Source: CP2-2F sp034436355 | GTDB lineage: Bacteria; Chloroflexota; Anaerolineae; Aggregatilineales; UBA2796 | Direction: 5' to 3' | DNA: 64,000 bases | Assembly (NCBI GenBank): GCA_034436355.1 | Contig: DAOTVQ010000025.1 | Location: forward strand, 28,836-92,835 | Shown here: positions 7,708-16,623 of the stretch, piece after piece | Numbering within the stretch: position 1 is the first letter of the stretch | Layout of the letters: every line of letters starts with the position of its first letter | Notes under the pieces: model-generated | The model's database searches: none | Seen by the model: the letters and a program-made list of their open reading frames with translations, nothing else | What the model was told of the DNA's origin: nothing | Made by a program: the position numbers and the translations under genes

Positions 7708-10236
7708 ATGAGAATACGCTCCCTTCTATTTGTTTGTGTGGCGCTGGCAATGGCAGCCAGCTTGCTTGGTGTAGGCTTTGCGCCCAATGTGGTGCAGGCG
7801 CAACAGGGTAGCTATGTGCGGATCACACACGCCTCGCCCGGCGCGCCCAATGTGGATATTTATGTGAACAATGATGCCAACCCGATTGCCGCGAACCTTG
7901 CCTTTGGCACGGCAACCGCAATTCTGCCCATCGCAGTTGGCACTTACACCATCACGGTGCGCCCGGCGGGCGATAAGGAGACGACAGTCTTCCGCGCTGT
8001 GGTTGGTGTGCGCCCTAACGAGGCGCTTGAACTCGTAGCACAAGGCATCGTCGGTGGCAGCGGCGCGCAGGCGTTTGATTTAGGCGTTTATCGCATCAGC
8101 CTTGCCGAAACGGGCGGTCAGGCACGGGTGTATATCATCCACGCCTCGCCTAATGCACCCGCCATTGATGTTCGCAGCGGTGACACTGTTTTGGTGCGCC
8201 GTCTTGCTTTTGGGCAGTCCAATTCACGCGATCCGCTGGAAGTGCCAGCCGGCAGCGTGCCAGTGCAGGTCGTGCCGACGGGCGCAACCGAGCCAGCCGT
8301 AATTGATGCTACGCTGGAACTGGCTGCTGACCGCATCTATACGGTGATGGCGATCAACGTGCTGGAGTCGATCTCGCCCTTGATCTTGCAGGCACTTCCG
8401 CTGCGTGCTGCACCTGTGGCTGCCGCACCAACCGGCACTGTGCGTGTGACCCATGCCTCTGCTGATGCACCCGCCGTTGACATTTACCTGAATGGCAATG
8501 CAGCAATCACCAACCTAGAGTTCGGCAAAGCCACCGATTTGATCAGCTTGCCTGCGGGTGAATACGCTGTGGCGATCCGCCCTGCGGGTGCCGCCGCTAA
8601 TAGCGATCCCGTCTTCACGGCGACGCTGACTGTGGCAGCCAACCGCACGACCGAAGTGGTGGCGATGGGCTTGTTGGCAGGCTCGCCTGATTTCATGCTC
8701 GGCACCTACAGCATTGCACGCAGCGCCACCAACGGCAAAGCACGCATCTACCTGCTGCACGCCGCGCCCGCAGCCCCTGCTGTGGATGTGCGCGCTAACG
8801 GCACGGTAGTGCTGCAAGGCGTTGCCTATGGCGATTTCACCAGCACGCCGTTGGATGTTGAACCCGGCATCGTCAACATTGCTGCCACACCCGCTGGGCG
8901 TGCCAGCCCTGTGGTGACGCGCCTGACAGGCGAGGTGGACGGCAACTTTGAGGCGGATACGATCTACACGGTCATTGCCTATGGCAATCCACTGCGCGAT
9001 AAACCGTTGGTCTTGAAATCGTCCGCCGTCTCGGACGCTGAAGAAGGCAAGACTGCTGCTGTGCGCGTTGTGCATGTTGCGAAGGCACCCGCCGTGGATG
9101 TCTACCTGAACGACTCGCCCGTTGCCGCCATTACGAACCTGCAAGTAGGCAAGGCGAGCGATGTGGTCAACTTGCCGACTGGTGAATACAAAATACAGTT
9201 GCGCCCTGCCGGTCAGCTTTCGGTGAACCTGCCCGTCTTTGAAAAGACGATCAGCGTTGGCAGCGGTGAATGGATCGAAGCCGTGGCGATGGGCGTTTTT
9301 GGTGGTGAACCCGCCTTTGACGTGAACGTTTTTAAGTTGGATAACGCCTTCCCCTATGGCAAGGCAAAAATCCATGCGCTGCACGCCGCACCTAAGGCAG
9401 GTGATGTGGATGTGTTGGTGAACGGTCAGCTTGCGCTACAAGGCGTTGGGTTCGGTGCCTTCACCAGCGATGCCCTAGTGGTTGATCCCGGCATCACCAA
9501 CATCGCTCTGACCGCAGCTGGTACGCGCAGCCCTGTGGTAGCACGCCTGACCGGTGAGCCAGCCACCTACGCTGCCAATACGGTCTACACTGTGATTGCC
9601 TACGGCGATCCCGTCAACGGCATTTTAGCGGTCTTTTCGCGCACGCATCCCGGCAACGTCCGCGTAGTTCATGCCTCGCCCGATGCACCCGCCGTAGATG
9701 TTTATGTGGATGGCGCACGCGCCGTGGCAGGTTTGGCATTTGGCAAGGCAAGTGGTTTCCTGAGTGTGCCGGCTGGCACGCGCAAGGTTGCCATCCGTGC
9801 TGCGGGCGCCGCTGCGGATAGCGCACCCGTCTTCGAGACGGATGTGACCGTTCCTTCAGGCATTTCGGCGGAAGTGGTGGCGCTTGGCAAGCTCTCGGAA
9901 AACTTCCAGCTAGGCGTATTCCCCATTGACCGCAACCCACTGGATGGCAAGGTGCGCGTGTACGTTATTCACGCAGCGCCCACCACCGGCGCCGTGGATG
10001 TGTTGGTGAACGGCGGGCGCGTGTTGGAGAAAGTGACCTTCCCCAACTACAATGCAACTGCCCTCACGGTTAACCCTGCCACCTACGACATCTATGTGAC
10101 CGATAGCGCACGCCCAGGCTTTTACTTTGTCTCGTTGCCCAAAGTGAAGCTGGAAGCCGACACGATCTACACCGTGCTGGCAGTTGGCGATCCTGTGGCA
10201 AACGAGCCGTTGGTGCTAACCAGCAAACAGCGTTAA
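7708..10236 (+). CDS. large secreted DUF4397 repeat protein, 842 aa
   Basis: A signal peptide (MRIRSLLFVCVALAMAASLLG, cleavage near VVQAQQ) leads into eight repeat units, each opening with a V-R/Y-x-x-HA-x-P-x-A-x-x-VDV-type strand pair, for example ITHASPGAPNVDIYVN, IIHASPNAPAIDVRSG and VVHASPDAPAVDVYVDG. The units alternate between two types, so they amount to about four DUF4397 pairs of some 200 residues. The fold is predicted beta-sandwich. The family is common in secreted and surface proteins of Chloroflexota and Firmicutes, role unproven. A cell-envelope or adhesive function is a guess. It has its own promoter and a strong bidirectional terminator. Confidence 0.85.
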   Translation: MRIRSLLFVCVALAMAASLLGVGFAPNVVQAQQGSYVRITHASPGAPNVDIYVNNDANPIAANLAFGTATAILPIAVGTYTITVRPAGDKETTVFRAVVGVRPNEALELVAQGIVGGSGAQAFDLGVYRISLAETGGQARVYIIHASPNAPAIDVRSGDTVLVRRLAFGQSNSRDPLEVPAGSVPVQVVPTGATEPAVIDATLELAADRIYTVMAINVLESISPLILQALPLRAAPVAAAPTGTVRVTHASADAPAVDIYLNGNAAITNLEFGKATDLISLPAGEYAVAIRPAGAAANSDPVFTATLTVAANRTTEVVAMGLLAGSPDFMLGTYSIARSATNGKARIYLLHAAPAAPAVDVRANGTVVLQGVAYGDFTSTPLDVEPGIVNIAATPAGRASPVVTRLTGEVDGNFEADTIYTVIAYGNPLRDKPLVLKSSAVSDAEEGKTAAVRVVHVAKAPAVDVYLNDSPVAAITNLQVGKASDVVNLPTGEYKIQLRPAGQLSVNLPVFEKTISVGSGEWIEAVAMGVFGGEPAFDVNVFKLDNAFPYGKAKIHALHAAPKAGDVDVLVNGQLALQGVGFGAFTSDALVVDPGITNIALTAAGTRSPVVARLTGEPATYAANTVYTVIAYGDPVNGILAVFSRTHPGNVRVVHASPDAPAVDVYVDGARAVAGLAFGKASGFLSVPAGTRKVAIRAAGAAADSAPVFETDVTVPSGISAEVVALGKLSENFQLGVFPIDRNPLDGKVRVYVIHAAPTTGAVDVLVNGGRVLEKVTFPNYNATALTVNPATYDIYVTDSARPGFYFVSLPKVKLEADTIYTVLAVGDPVANEPLVLTSKQR

Positions 10237-10260
10237 GCAGCGCTAACACCTAAATAATGA

Positions 10261-10292
10261 AGCGCCCTTCTCAACTTTTCGAGAAGGGCGCT
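10261..10292. terminator. bidirectional terminator between convergent genes
   Basis: AGCGCCCTTCTC (10261-10272) and GAGAAGGGCGCT (10281-10292) form a perfect 12-bp stem with an 8-nt loop. It lies between the convergent DUF4397 and histidine-kinase genes. The minus-strand side is followed by a T-rich stretch (TTCATTATTT). Confidence 0.8.
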
Positions 10293-10327
10293 TGTGTGTA
10301 CGGCGCGATCTGCTCACCCAAATAGCG

Positions 10328-11836
10328 CTAGACAATTGGCAGCCGAATGCGAAAAACGCTGCCCTGATTCTTGCGCGACTCAACCTCAATGCGCCCATTG
10401 TGGCGTTCGACAATGCGCTTCACGATAGATAAGCCCAAGCCCGCGCCGCCTGTCCACACTGAGCGCGCCGCATCGCCACGATAAAAGCTATCGAAAATGC
10501 GTGGCAGATCGTTATCGTCAATGCCACAGCCTGTATCACGCACGGCGAGGATGATTGCAGAGTCTTCAGTGTAGCCTTGCAGCGTAATGCTGCCACCTTG
10601 CGGTGTATGTTCTACCGCATTTTCGATCAGGTTGACCAATGCCACGCGCAATTGGCGTGCATCGGCACAGATAGTTGGCAGTGTTTCATCCCACGCTTTA
10701 TGTAAGGCAATGTGCTTGCCACGCGCCAAGCGATCAAAGTGGGCGGCAGCCTGTTGCAGCAGCCAATGTGGCTGCATAACCTCCATCGTGAATGCCTCAC
10801 CGCTATCCAAGCGTGCGACGGTCAACATGCGCTCTAGCACTGCCACCAAATGCGTTACTTGCGCGCCGATCATGCTGTGGTAGTGGGCGCGCTTTTCGCC
10901 ATCCTCAGCATGTTGCAGCAAGTAAGCGCTTGTGCTGATCACAGAGAGCGGGGTACGAAAATCGTGCGAGACATTACGGATAAGTTTGCTCATCATCCGA
11001 ATGCGCTCACGCTCAATTTTTAGCGCAAGCGCTTGCCGTTCAGATTCCTTCCGTTCTGTCACGTCTTGCCCAACGCTGATGATCTGTTCAGGGCTGCCGT
11101 CCGCAGCGCGCCGAAAGACCTGTGCGCGCTGGAAGAAATGGCGGTAACTGCCATCGGCGGCGCGCAGACGGAACTCTGCAGCAACCACTTCACCATCTGC
11201 GGCGTGTTTGGCGCGCTCACGGCAATCGCGCATCACATGCACATCGTTTGGGTGCATCAAGAAGGTTTCAAGGGCTTGGCAGTCAGCAGCGCAAGGTGCA
11301 TCCTCAGGGTAGCCAAGCAGGCTGTGCCAAGTATGGTTGAGGTAAATCTCGCTGTTGCTCGGCACATCATAGATGAAGATCATATCGGGCAGGGCAGCAG
11401 TTACTTTTTCCACCAGTTGGCGGCTTGCTTCTAAGGCGCGCTGCTGCCGATAGAGCGTGATATGCGTCTCGGCACGGGCGATCAGCTCGGCAACATGGAA
11501 GGGCGTGGTCACGTAATCTGCGCCGCCAGCGGCAAATGCCTGCACCTTGCTCTCACTCTCGTGAAAGGCACTCAAAAAGATGACGGGAATGCTGGCAGTG
11601 CGCGGATCAGCCTTCAATTGGTGGCAAACGGCATAGCCATCTAGCTGTGGCATGGCAATGTCTAGCAGGATCAGATCGGGGTGCAGGCTGAGCGCTCTAT
11701 CAAAAGCGTTCAGGCTGTTCTGTTCAGTGTGGACGTGATAACCGCGCCTGCCAAGGGCTGCTTCAATCAAGGCAATGGTATGGGGTGAGTCGTCTATCGC
11801 CAAAATGTGATAGGCTGATTCGGGTGTGTTGCTCAT
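10328..11836 (-). CDS. hybrid sensor: receiver-PAS-histidine kinase
   Basis: An N-terminal receiver domain (residues about 10-130) has the acid pair D15/D16 and phospho-acceptor D59 in LILLDIAMP, but the usual conserved Lys before the Pro is Thr (DYVTTPFH, T111). A PAS domain follows (about 140-262), then HisKA with the H-box NVSHDFRTPLS (H291), and an HATPase_c domain with N-box VNLIENAVEHTP, G1 DTGCGID and G2 GAGLGLSIVKRIVERH. It has no membrane segment, so it is cytoplasmic. The receiver-first order suggests it takes phosphoryl groups or ligand signals from another sensor. No response regulator gene lies next to it. Confidence 0.93.
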   Translation of the reverse strand: MSNTPESAYHILAIDDSPHTIALIEAALGRRGYHVHTEQNSLNAFDRALSLHPDLILLDIAMPQLDGYAVCHQLKADPRTASIPVIFLSAFHESESKVQAFAAGGADYVTTPFHVAELIARAETHITLYRQQRALEASRQLVEKVTAALPDMIFIYDVPSNSEIYLNHTWHSLLGYPEDAPCAADCQALETFLMHPNDVHVMRDCRERAKHAADGEVVAAEFRLRAADGSYRHFFQRAQVFRRAADGSPEQIISVGQDVTERKESERQALALKIERERIRMMSKLIRNVSHDFRTPLSVISTSAYLLQHAEDGEKRAHYHSMIGAQVTHLVAVLERMLTVARLDSGEAFTMEVMQPHWLLQQAAAHFDRLARGKHIALHKAWDETLPTICADARQLRVALVNLIENAVEHTPQGGSITLQGYTEDSAIILAVRDTGCGIDDNDLPRIFDSFYRGDAARSVWTGGAGLGLSIVKRIVERHNGRIEVESRKNQGSVFRIRLPIV

Positions 11837-12032
11837 CTAAAGTATCGCCTATCTCAACCTGTCTACGACATACAAGATTTCTATACACATTGTAGCGCCA
11901 AATCCACTGATCAGGTGGGTGTGCAGCAACTTGAAAAAAGTTTGTTACACGCACCACGACCAAAAAATGATTTTCTTGCCTTTAGTGTGTATCCTAGCAT
12001 GAGTAAACCGAGCAAAATGAAACGAGATCAGC

Positions 12033-13181
12033 ATGAAAATTACTGCCTTAGAACTGTTCAGCGTGCCGCCGCGTTGGTTATTCCTCAAAATTTCCACGGA
12101 TGAAGGCATTCATGGCTGGGGCGAGCCTGTAGTAGAGGGTCATGCAAGCACGGTTGAGGCTGCCGTGCGCGAGGCTGCCGACTATCTAATCGGGCGCGAA
12201 CCGGATCACATTGCGGATATTTGGCAGACGCTTTATCGGGGGCGTTTTTACCGCGGCGGCGCGGTCATGCTCAGCGCGATGGCGGGCATTGATCAGGCGT
12301 TGTGGGATATTAAAGGCAAGCGCTACGGGTTGCCGATCTACCAAATGCTTGGTGGTGCAGTCCGCGAAAATATCCGCGTCTATACGTGGATCGGCGGTGA
12401 TCGTCCTGCGGATGTGGTGGCAGCTGCCAAAGAAAAAGCAGCGCAGGGCTTCACCGCTGTTAAGCTGAACGCTTCAGAGGAAATGCATTTTGTCGAGTCC
12501 TACGCGGCGATTGAGGCATGTGTGGCGCGGGTGGCAGCACTCCGCGAAGCGATGGGCAGTGCCTTTGGCATTGCGGTGGATTTTCACGGCAGACTGCATA
12601 AGCCAATGGCAAAAGTACTGGCAAAGGCGCTAGAGCCGTATCATCCGCTGTTTATCGAGGAACCGGTGCTGCCTGAACACAACGAGGCGCTGCCTGAGAT
12701 CGCCGCGCACGCCGCCATTCCGATTGCGACGGGCGAGCGCATGTACTCGCGTTGGGAATTCAAAATGCTGCTGGCGCGTGGCGGTGTGGATATTATTCAG
12801 CCTGATCTGTCGCACGCAGGCGGCATCAGTGAGGTCTACAAAATTGCGGCGATGGCAGAAAGCTATGATGTGGCGCTGGCGCCACACTGCCCACTAGGTC
12901 CGATTGCGTTGGCAGCTTGCCTGCAAGTGGATGCTGTTTGTGTCAATGCTTTTATCCAAGAGCAGAGTTTGGGCATCCACTACAATCAGGGCAACGATCT
13001 GCTCGATTATCTGGTTGATCCGTCCGTCTTTCAGTATGCGGACGGCGTTGTGAAATTGCCAACCGCGCCAGGGCTTGGCATCCAGATCAACGAGGCAGCA
13101 GTGCGTGAAGCAGCCGCACGCGGTCACCGTTGGCGCAATCCGATCTGGCGGCGCGCTGATGGCACGGTTGCTGAGTGGTAG
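12033..13181 (+). CDS. dgoD: D-galactonate dehydratase
   Basis: The 382-aa length equals that of E. coli DgoD, and shared motifs run end to end: PPRWLFLKISTDEG, GWGEPVVEGHA, GIDQALWDIKG, VDFHGRLHKPMAK, FIEEPVLPE, GERMYSRWEFK, QPDLSHAGGISE, APHCPLGPIALAACL, EQSLGIHYN and the C-terminal NPIWRRADGTVAEW. It is an enolase-superfamily enzyme that dehydrates D-galactonate to 2-keto-3-deoxygalactonate. The metal ligands (D in VDFHG, E in FIEEP, E in GERM) and the catalytic His (APHCP) are present. No other dgo genes adjoin. A convergent zinc dehydrogenase lies 18 bases downstream. Confidence 0.93.
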   Translation: MKITALELFSVPPRWLFLKISTDEGIHGWGEPVVEGHASTVEAAVREAADYLIGREPDHIADIWQTLYRGRFYRGGAVMLSAMAGIDQALWDIKGKRYGLPIYQMLGGAVRENIRVYTWIGGDRPADVVAAAKEKAAQGFTAVKLNASEEMHFVESYAAIEACVARVAALREAMGSAFGIAVDFHGRLHKPMAKVLAKALEPYHPLFIEEPVLPEHNEALPEIAAHAAIPIATGERMYSRWEFKMLLARGGVDIIQPDLSHAGGISEVYKIAAMAESYDVALAPHCPLGPIALAACLQVDAVCVNAFIQEQSLGIHYNQGNDLLDYLVDPSVFQYADGVVKLPTAPGLGIQINEAAVREAAARGHRWRNPIWRRADGTVAEW

Positions 13182-13199
13182 CCATGCTATGTAGCGTAG

Positions 13200-14168
13200 T
13201 TATGGCTTCAGCAGCACTTTTAGCACGCCGCTGCTGCTGGCATGGTCAAAGGCGGCAAGGCTATCCTCTAACGGATAAACTGCCTCGATCATGGACTCCA
13301 CATCAATCAGGGCGTTTTCGAGCAGGCGAATCGCCGCGCCAAACGGTCCGCAGCGGCTGCCAACGATCTTGATCTCATCAATGACCACCCGCGAGAGATC
13401 GGCACTTGGCACGCCGCTGTAGGTGCTTTTCAGCACGATTGTGCCGCGTGGGCGCACAATGGTTAGGGCGCTGGCAAAGCCATCGGCGTTACCCGTACAA
13501 TCCACCACCACATGCGCGCTGTTGCGCCCAACGCGATCCATCCAATCGGCGCGGCGGGCATCCACATAGGGAATGCGCCATTTCTCCAACAAACTGATCG
13601 GGCGCGGTTTGCGCGCTACCACCAAGAGTTCGCAGCCGAGTTGCCGCAACACTTGTGCGGCAAGCAGCCCAAGTTTGCCCGCGCCGATCAGCACGACGCG
13701 CTGCGAGGGTGTGATCGGCACAAGCGCGGGAATTTGCAAGGCAGCCGCCAGCGGTTCAGTGAAGACGGCTGCCTCATCCGTGATCGTCTCTGGCACGGCA
13801 TACAGGTTTTGGATGGGCAGGCGGAAGCGTTCTGAGAAAACGCCATCATAGCGATCAATGCCCAGCGTGGCGCGATTCCGACATTGGCTAGGGATGTTGG
13901 CAAGGCAAAAATCACAGACGCCACAGGCGATGTTGATCTCGCCCACCACACGCGTGCCGGCGGCGAAACTGCCATAATCTGCCAGCGTTTCACCCACAAA
14001 CTCATGCCCTAGCACGCCTTTGAAGCCCATGTAGCCGCGTGTCAGTTCAAGGTCGGTGTGGCAGATGCCCGCCAGCCGCAGCCTGATGAGCGCTTCGTGC
14101 GGCTGTGGCTCAGGTTCAGGCATATCTTGGCGCAGCGTCAGCGCCTCATCAAAGTGTAGTGCGCGCAA
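13200..14168 (-). CDS. zinc-dependent medium-chain alcohol/sugar dehydrogenase
   Basis: MDR-superfamily NAD(P)-dependent oxidoreductase. The catalytic zinc site is seen in GICHTD and GHEFVGE, and the structural zinc lobe in the four-Cys pattern CGVCDFCLANIPSQC. The Rossmann motif is VVLIGAGKLGLLAAQ. At 322 aa it is slightly short for the family. Substrate cannot be read from sequence. It faces dgoD, so a role in oxidising galactose or a related sugar upstream of galactonate is conceivable but unproven. It ends in KVLLKP. On the same strand the 3-hydroxyacyl-CoA dehydrogenase gene lies upstream, 18 bases away. Confidence 0.85.
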   Translation of the reverse strand: MRALHFDEALTLRQDMPEPEPQPHEALIRLRLAGICHTDLELTRGYMGFKGVLGHEFVGETLADYGSFAAGTRVVGEINIACGVCDFCLANIPSQCRNRATLGIDRYDGVFSERFRLPIQNLYAVPETITDEAAVFTEPLAAALQIPALVPITPSQRVVLIGAGKLGLLAAQVLRQLGCELLVVARKPRPISLLEKWRIPYVDARRADWMDRVGRNSAHVVVDCTGNADGFASALTIVRPRGTIVLKSTYSGVPSADLSRVVIDEIKIVGSRCGPFGAAIRLLENALIDVESMIEAVYPLEDSLAAFDHASSSGVLKVLLKP

Positions 14169-14186
14169 TCGTTGTTAACCTTTCTG

Positions 14187-15050
14187 CTAACTTGAGTAGC
14201 TATAGAAGCCGCGCCCTGTCTTGCGCCCATAGTGACCGGCTGCCACCATCTTCCGCAGAAGTGGGCAAGGGCGGTATTTATCATCACCGAGTTCGCTGTG
14301 CAGCACTTCCAGAATTGCTAAACAGACATCCAGCCCGACGAAATCTGCCAACGTCAGCGGCCCCATTGGGTGATTCATGCCGAGTTTCATCACACCATCA
14401 ATCGCCTCTGCCGTGCCAACGCCTTCCATCAAGCAGAAGATCGCCTCATTGATCATCGGCATCAGGATGCGGTTGGCGATGAAACCGGGCGAGTCGTTTG
14501 CCTCTAGCGGCGTTTTGCCAAGCGCACGGCAGACCTCAAGGGCAGTTGCCACAGTCGCGTCGCTGGTATCGTAGCCGCGAATCATCTCGACCAATGGCAT
14601 AAGCGGCACCGGATTCATAAAGTGGAAGCCGATCACCTGACTTGGGCGTGTGGTTGCAGCCGCAAGACTGGTGATTGAAATAGACGAGGTGTTCGAAGCA
14701 AGGATCGCACTCGGTTTTGCCACTGCGTCCAGATCGGCAAACAGTTTCAGCTTAAGCGGTTTATTCTCGGTGGCTGCCTCAATGATCAAATCGGCATCGG
14801 CAGCCAACGCTATTTCCGTGCCGCTAATCATTTGGGTCAGGGCGTTTTGGCGTGCGGCGTCGTCAAGTTTGCCTTTGCTGTGTAGTTTTTCCACACTTTG
14901 GCGAATGGTTTCTTTGGCGCGTGCCAATGCCTCAGCGCTGATGTCAATCAGGGTGGTGTGAAAGCCGCTGGTGGCGCTCACTTGGGCAATGCCGTTGCCC
15001 ATTGTGCCAGCACCAATCACGGCGATGCGCTGAACGTGGGCTGTGGTCAT
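14187..15050 (-). CDS. hbd: 3-hydroxybutyryl-CoA dehydrogenase
   Basis: A 287-aa protein with the NAD-binding motif IAVIGAGTMGNGIAQ, catalytic His in VIGFHFMNPVPLMPLVE, and the family signature around NDSPGFIANRILMPMINEAI. It oxidises L-3-hydroxyacyl-CoA or reduces acetoacetyl-CoA in fatty-acid or butyrate-type metabolism. Start chosen at MTTAHVQRIAVIG, with AAAGGA 7-8 nt upstream; the open frame extends 16 codons further without support. It is probably co-transcribed with the zinc dehydrogenase downstream. It is divergent from the DUF4919-like gene. Confidence 0.93.
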   Translation of the reverse strand: MTTAHVQRIAVIGAGTMGNGIAQVSATSGFHTTLIDISAEALARAKETIRQSVEKLHSKGKLDDAARQNALTQMISGTEIALAADADLIIEAATENKPLKLKLFADLDAVAKPSAILASNTSSISITSLAAATTRPSQVIGFHFMNPVPLMPLVEMIRGYDTSDATVATALEVCRALGKTPLEANDSPGFIANRILMPMINEAIFCLMEGVGTAEAIDGVMKLGMNHPMGPLTLADFVGLDVCLAILEVLHSELGDDKYRPCPLLRKMVAAGHYGRKTGRGFYSYSS

Positions 15051-15156
15051 GGGAAAATCCTTTCTAAAAAGCCTTTGGTGGCTATTATACCTATGCAATG
15101 CAATGCCCTTCTGTGCTAAGATGGGATGCTATGCTCTGGAAGACGGGATACCCTCA

Positions 15157-15696
15157 ATGGATTATGCACAACTTTTGGCGCTTGCCCTGAACGACGTGCA
15201 GCAGGCTGATTTCACTGCTCTGCGTGAGGCATACACACACACGGCGCACTACGATCCCTACCGCAGCGGCGAGCAGGACGCAGCCTTGATCGCACTCATC
15301 CGCGCTGAGGATTGGTCGGCGGCGGCAGTCCGCTGTGAACACCTGATCGCTGCGGACTACCTGCACGCGCCGCTGCACCTGATCATGACGCATATCTTTC
15401 AGCAGTTGGAAGATGAGACACGCGCCGGCTGGCACTTGCGCTTTGCACGCGGCTTGATCGGCTCGCTGCTCAGCTCTGGTGATGGGCGCACGCTTGAGAC
15501 TGCCTTCAGGGTCATCACTGTGCGCGAAGAATACGAGCTGCTGCGCGCCCTGAGTTTGCAGGGATTAGGGCAGCAGCTCGTCACCGAAGCTGATCGCTTC
15601 TACGATGTGCTGCGCGTGCGCGATGTCAACGGTGTGGAAGGCGAAATCTTTTTCGATGTGACGCCGATCCTCAAACACGCCAAGAAAGATGAGTAA
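15157..15696 (+). CDS. DUF4919-like protein, 179 aa
   Basis: No signal peptide or TM segment; helical throughout. The N-terminus DFTALREAYTHTAHYDPY resembles the opening of DUF4919 proteins, a family of unknown function best known from Bacteroidetes. Residues 60-140 look like TPR-type helices. Start MDYAQLL (15157) was preferred to two upstream ATGs because similarity begins there; the ribosome binding site is poor for every candidate. It shares a divergent region with hbd and lies 115 bases before the transporter gene. Confidence 0.6.
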   Translation: MDYAQLLALALNDVQQADFTALREAYTHTAHYDPYRSGEQDAALIALIRAEDWSAAAVRCEHLIAADYLHAPLHLIMTHIFQQLEDETRAGWHLRFARGLIGSLLSSGDGRTLETAFRVITVREEYELLRALSLQGLGQQLVTEADRFYDVLRVRDVNGVEGEIFFDVTPILKHAKKDE

Positions 15697-15811
15697 CTCT
15701 AGCCTAGCATTAGCCCTTTGCCCTATGCAATAATAGGGTGTGGCTGCGCGTGCCTGTTTTGCGCGAAGGCAGCCATTTTCGCAGCTTGTTGGGAGAGGAC
15801 TGTATATCCTT

Positions 15812-16561
15812 ATGGCGATTTCAACCACTCAGCGCGCCTACCGTTACATTGATATTGTAACGGCGGCATTTGTGGCGGTGCTGCTCATCAGCAACATCGC
15901 CTCTACCAAAATTTTGGTGCTTGGTTCACTGACCTTTGATGGCGGCACGCTCTTGTTTCCACTCGCCTATATCTTTGGTGATATTCTGACCGAAGTCTAC
16001 GGCTATAAGCGTGCGCGCCGCGTGATCTGGATCGGCTTCTTCTGGATTGCCGCAATGGCGATCACGCTCTCAATCGTACAGGCGCTGCCGCCTGATCCTG
16101 CGTGGAATGCGCTGGAAGGCGTTCAAAACTGGACACGCGATAATAGCTTTGCTGCCATCCTAGGGCAGACGCCGCGCATTGTGATCGCCAGCTTGTTGGC
16201 ATACTTCGGCGGTGAATTCATTAATTCGTTTGTGCTGGCAAAGATGAAAATCTGGACGAATGGGCGCCATTTGTGGGCGCGCACCATTGGCTCCACAATT
16301 GTTGGGCAGGCGGTGGATACTGGCGTCTTCGTGGTGATTGCCTTCCTGATCACACTGCCCATTGCTATTTTTGCGCCCGAAACAGCCTTGCCGCCTGAGC
16401 TGGTCTTGGCAATCTTCGTCTCTAACTATCTGTTCAAGGTTGGTATTGAGGTCTTGTTTACGCCGCTCACCTACCTGATCGTAAATTGGTTGAAGCGCGC
16501 CGAAAACGAAGACTACTACGACCGCGAGACGAACTTCAATCCATTTGTGCTTGGCAGCTAG
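15812..16561 (+). CDS. yhhQ: queuosine precursor transporter (YhhQ/VUT family)
   Basis: A 249-aa, roughly six-TM membrane protein. Family signatures: LLISNIASTKIL, FPLAYIFGDILTEVYGYKRARRVIW, and late GSTIVGQAVDTGVFVVIAF plus SNYLFKVGIEVLFTPLTY. E. coli YhhQ takes up 7-cyano-7-deazaguanine for queuosine tRNA modification. Start MAISTTQRAY is preceded by a GGGAGAGGA element some 12 nt upstream. No queuosine biosynthesis genes adjoin. A hairpin follows the stop. Confidence 0.92.
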   Translation: MAISTTQRAYRYIDIVTAAFVAVLLISNIASTKILVLGSLTFDGGTLLFPLAYIFGDILTEVYGYKRARRVIWIGFFWIAAMAITLSIVQALPPDPAWNALEGVQNWTRDNSFAAILGQTPRIVIASLLAYFGGEFINSFVLAKMKIWTNGRHLWARTIGSTIVGQAVDTGVFVVIAFLITLPIAIFAPETALPPELVLAIFVSNYLFKVGIEVLFTPLTYLIVNWLKRAENEDYYDRETNFNPFVLGS

Positions 16562-16566
16562 GCATC

Positions 16567-16602
16567 GGTGCGGCGGACATGCCACAACATATCCGCCGTA
16601 CC
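16567..16602. terminator. hairpin between convergent genes
   Basis: GGTGCGGCGGA (16567-16577) pairs with TCCGCCGTACC (16592-16602), 11 bp with one wobble and a 14-nt loop. It lies between the convergent yhhQ and VWA genes. Confidence 0.5.
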
Positions 16603-16623
16603 TTGTTATGCTCAGTAAGAGGC

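Noticed and set aside
8515..9384. Minus-strand frame of 289 codons inside the DUF4397 gene
   Set aside because: Shadow frame caused by repeat codon bias; not protein-like.
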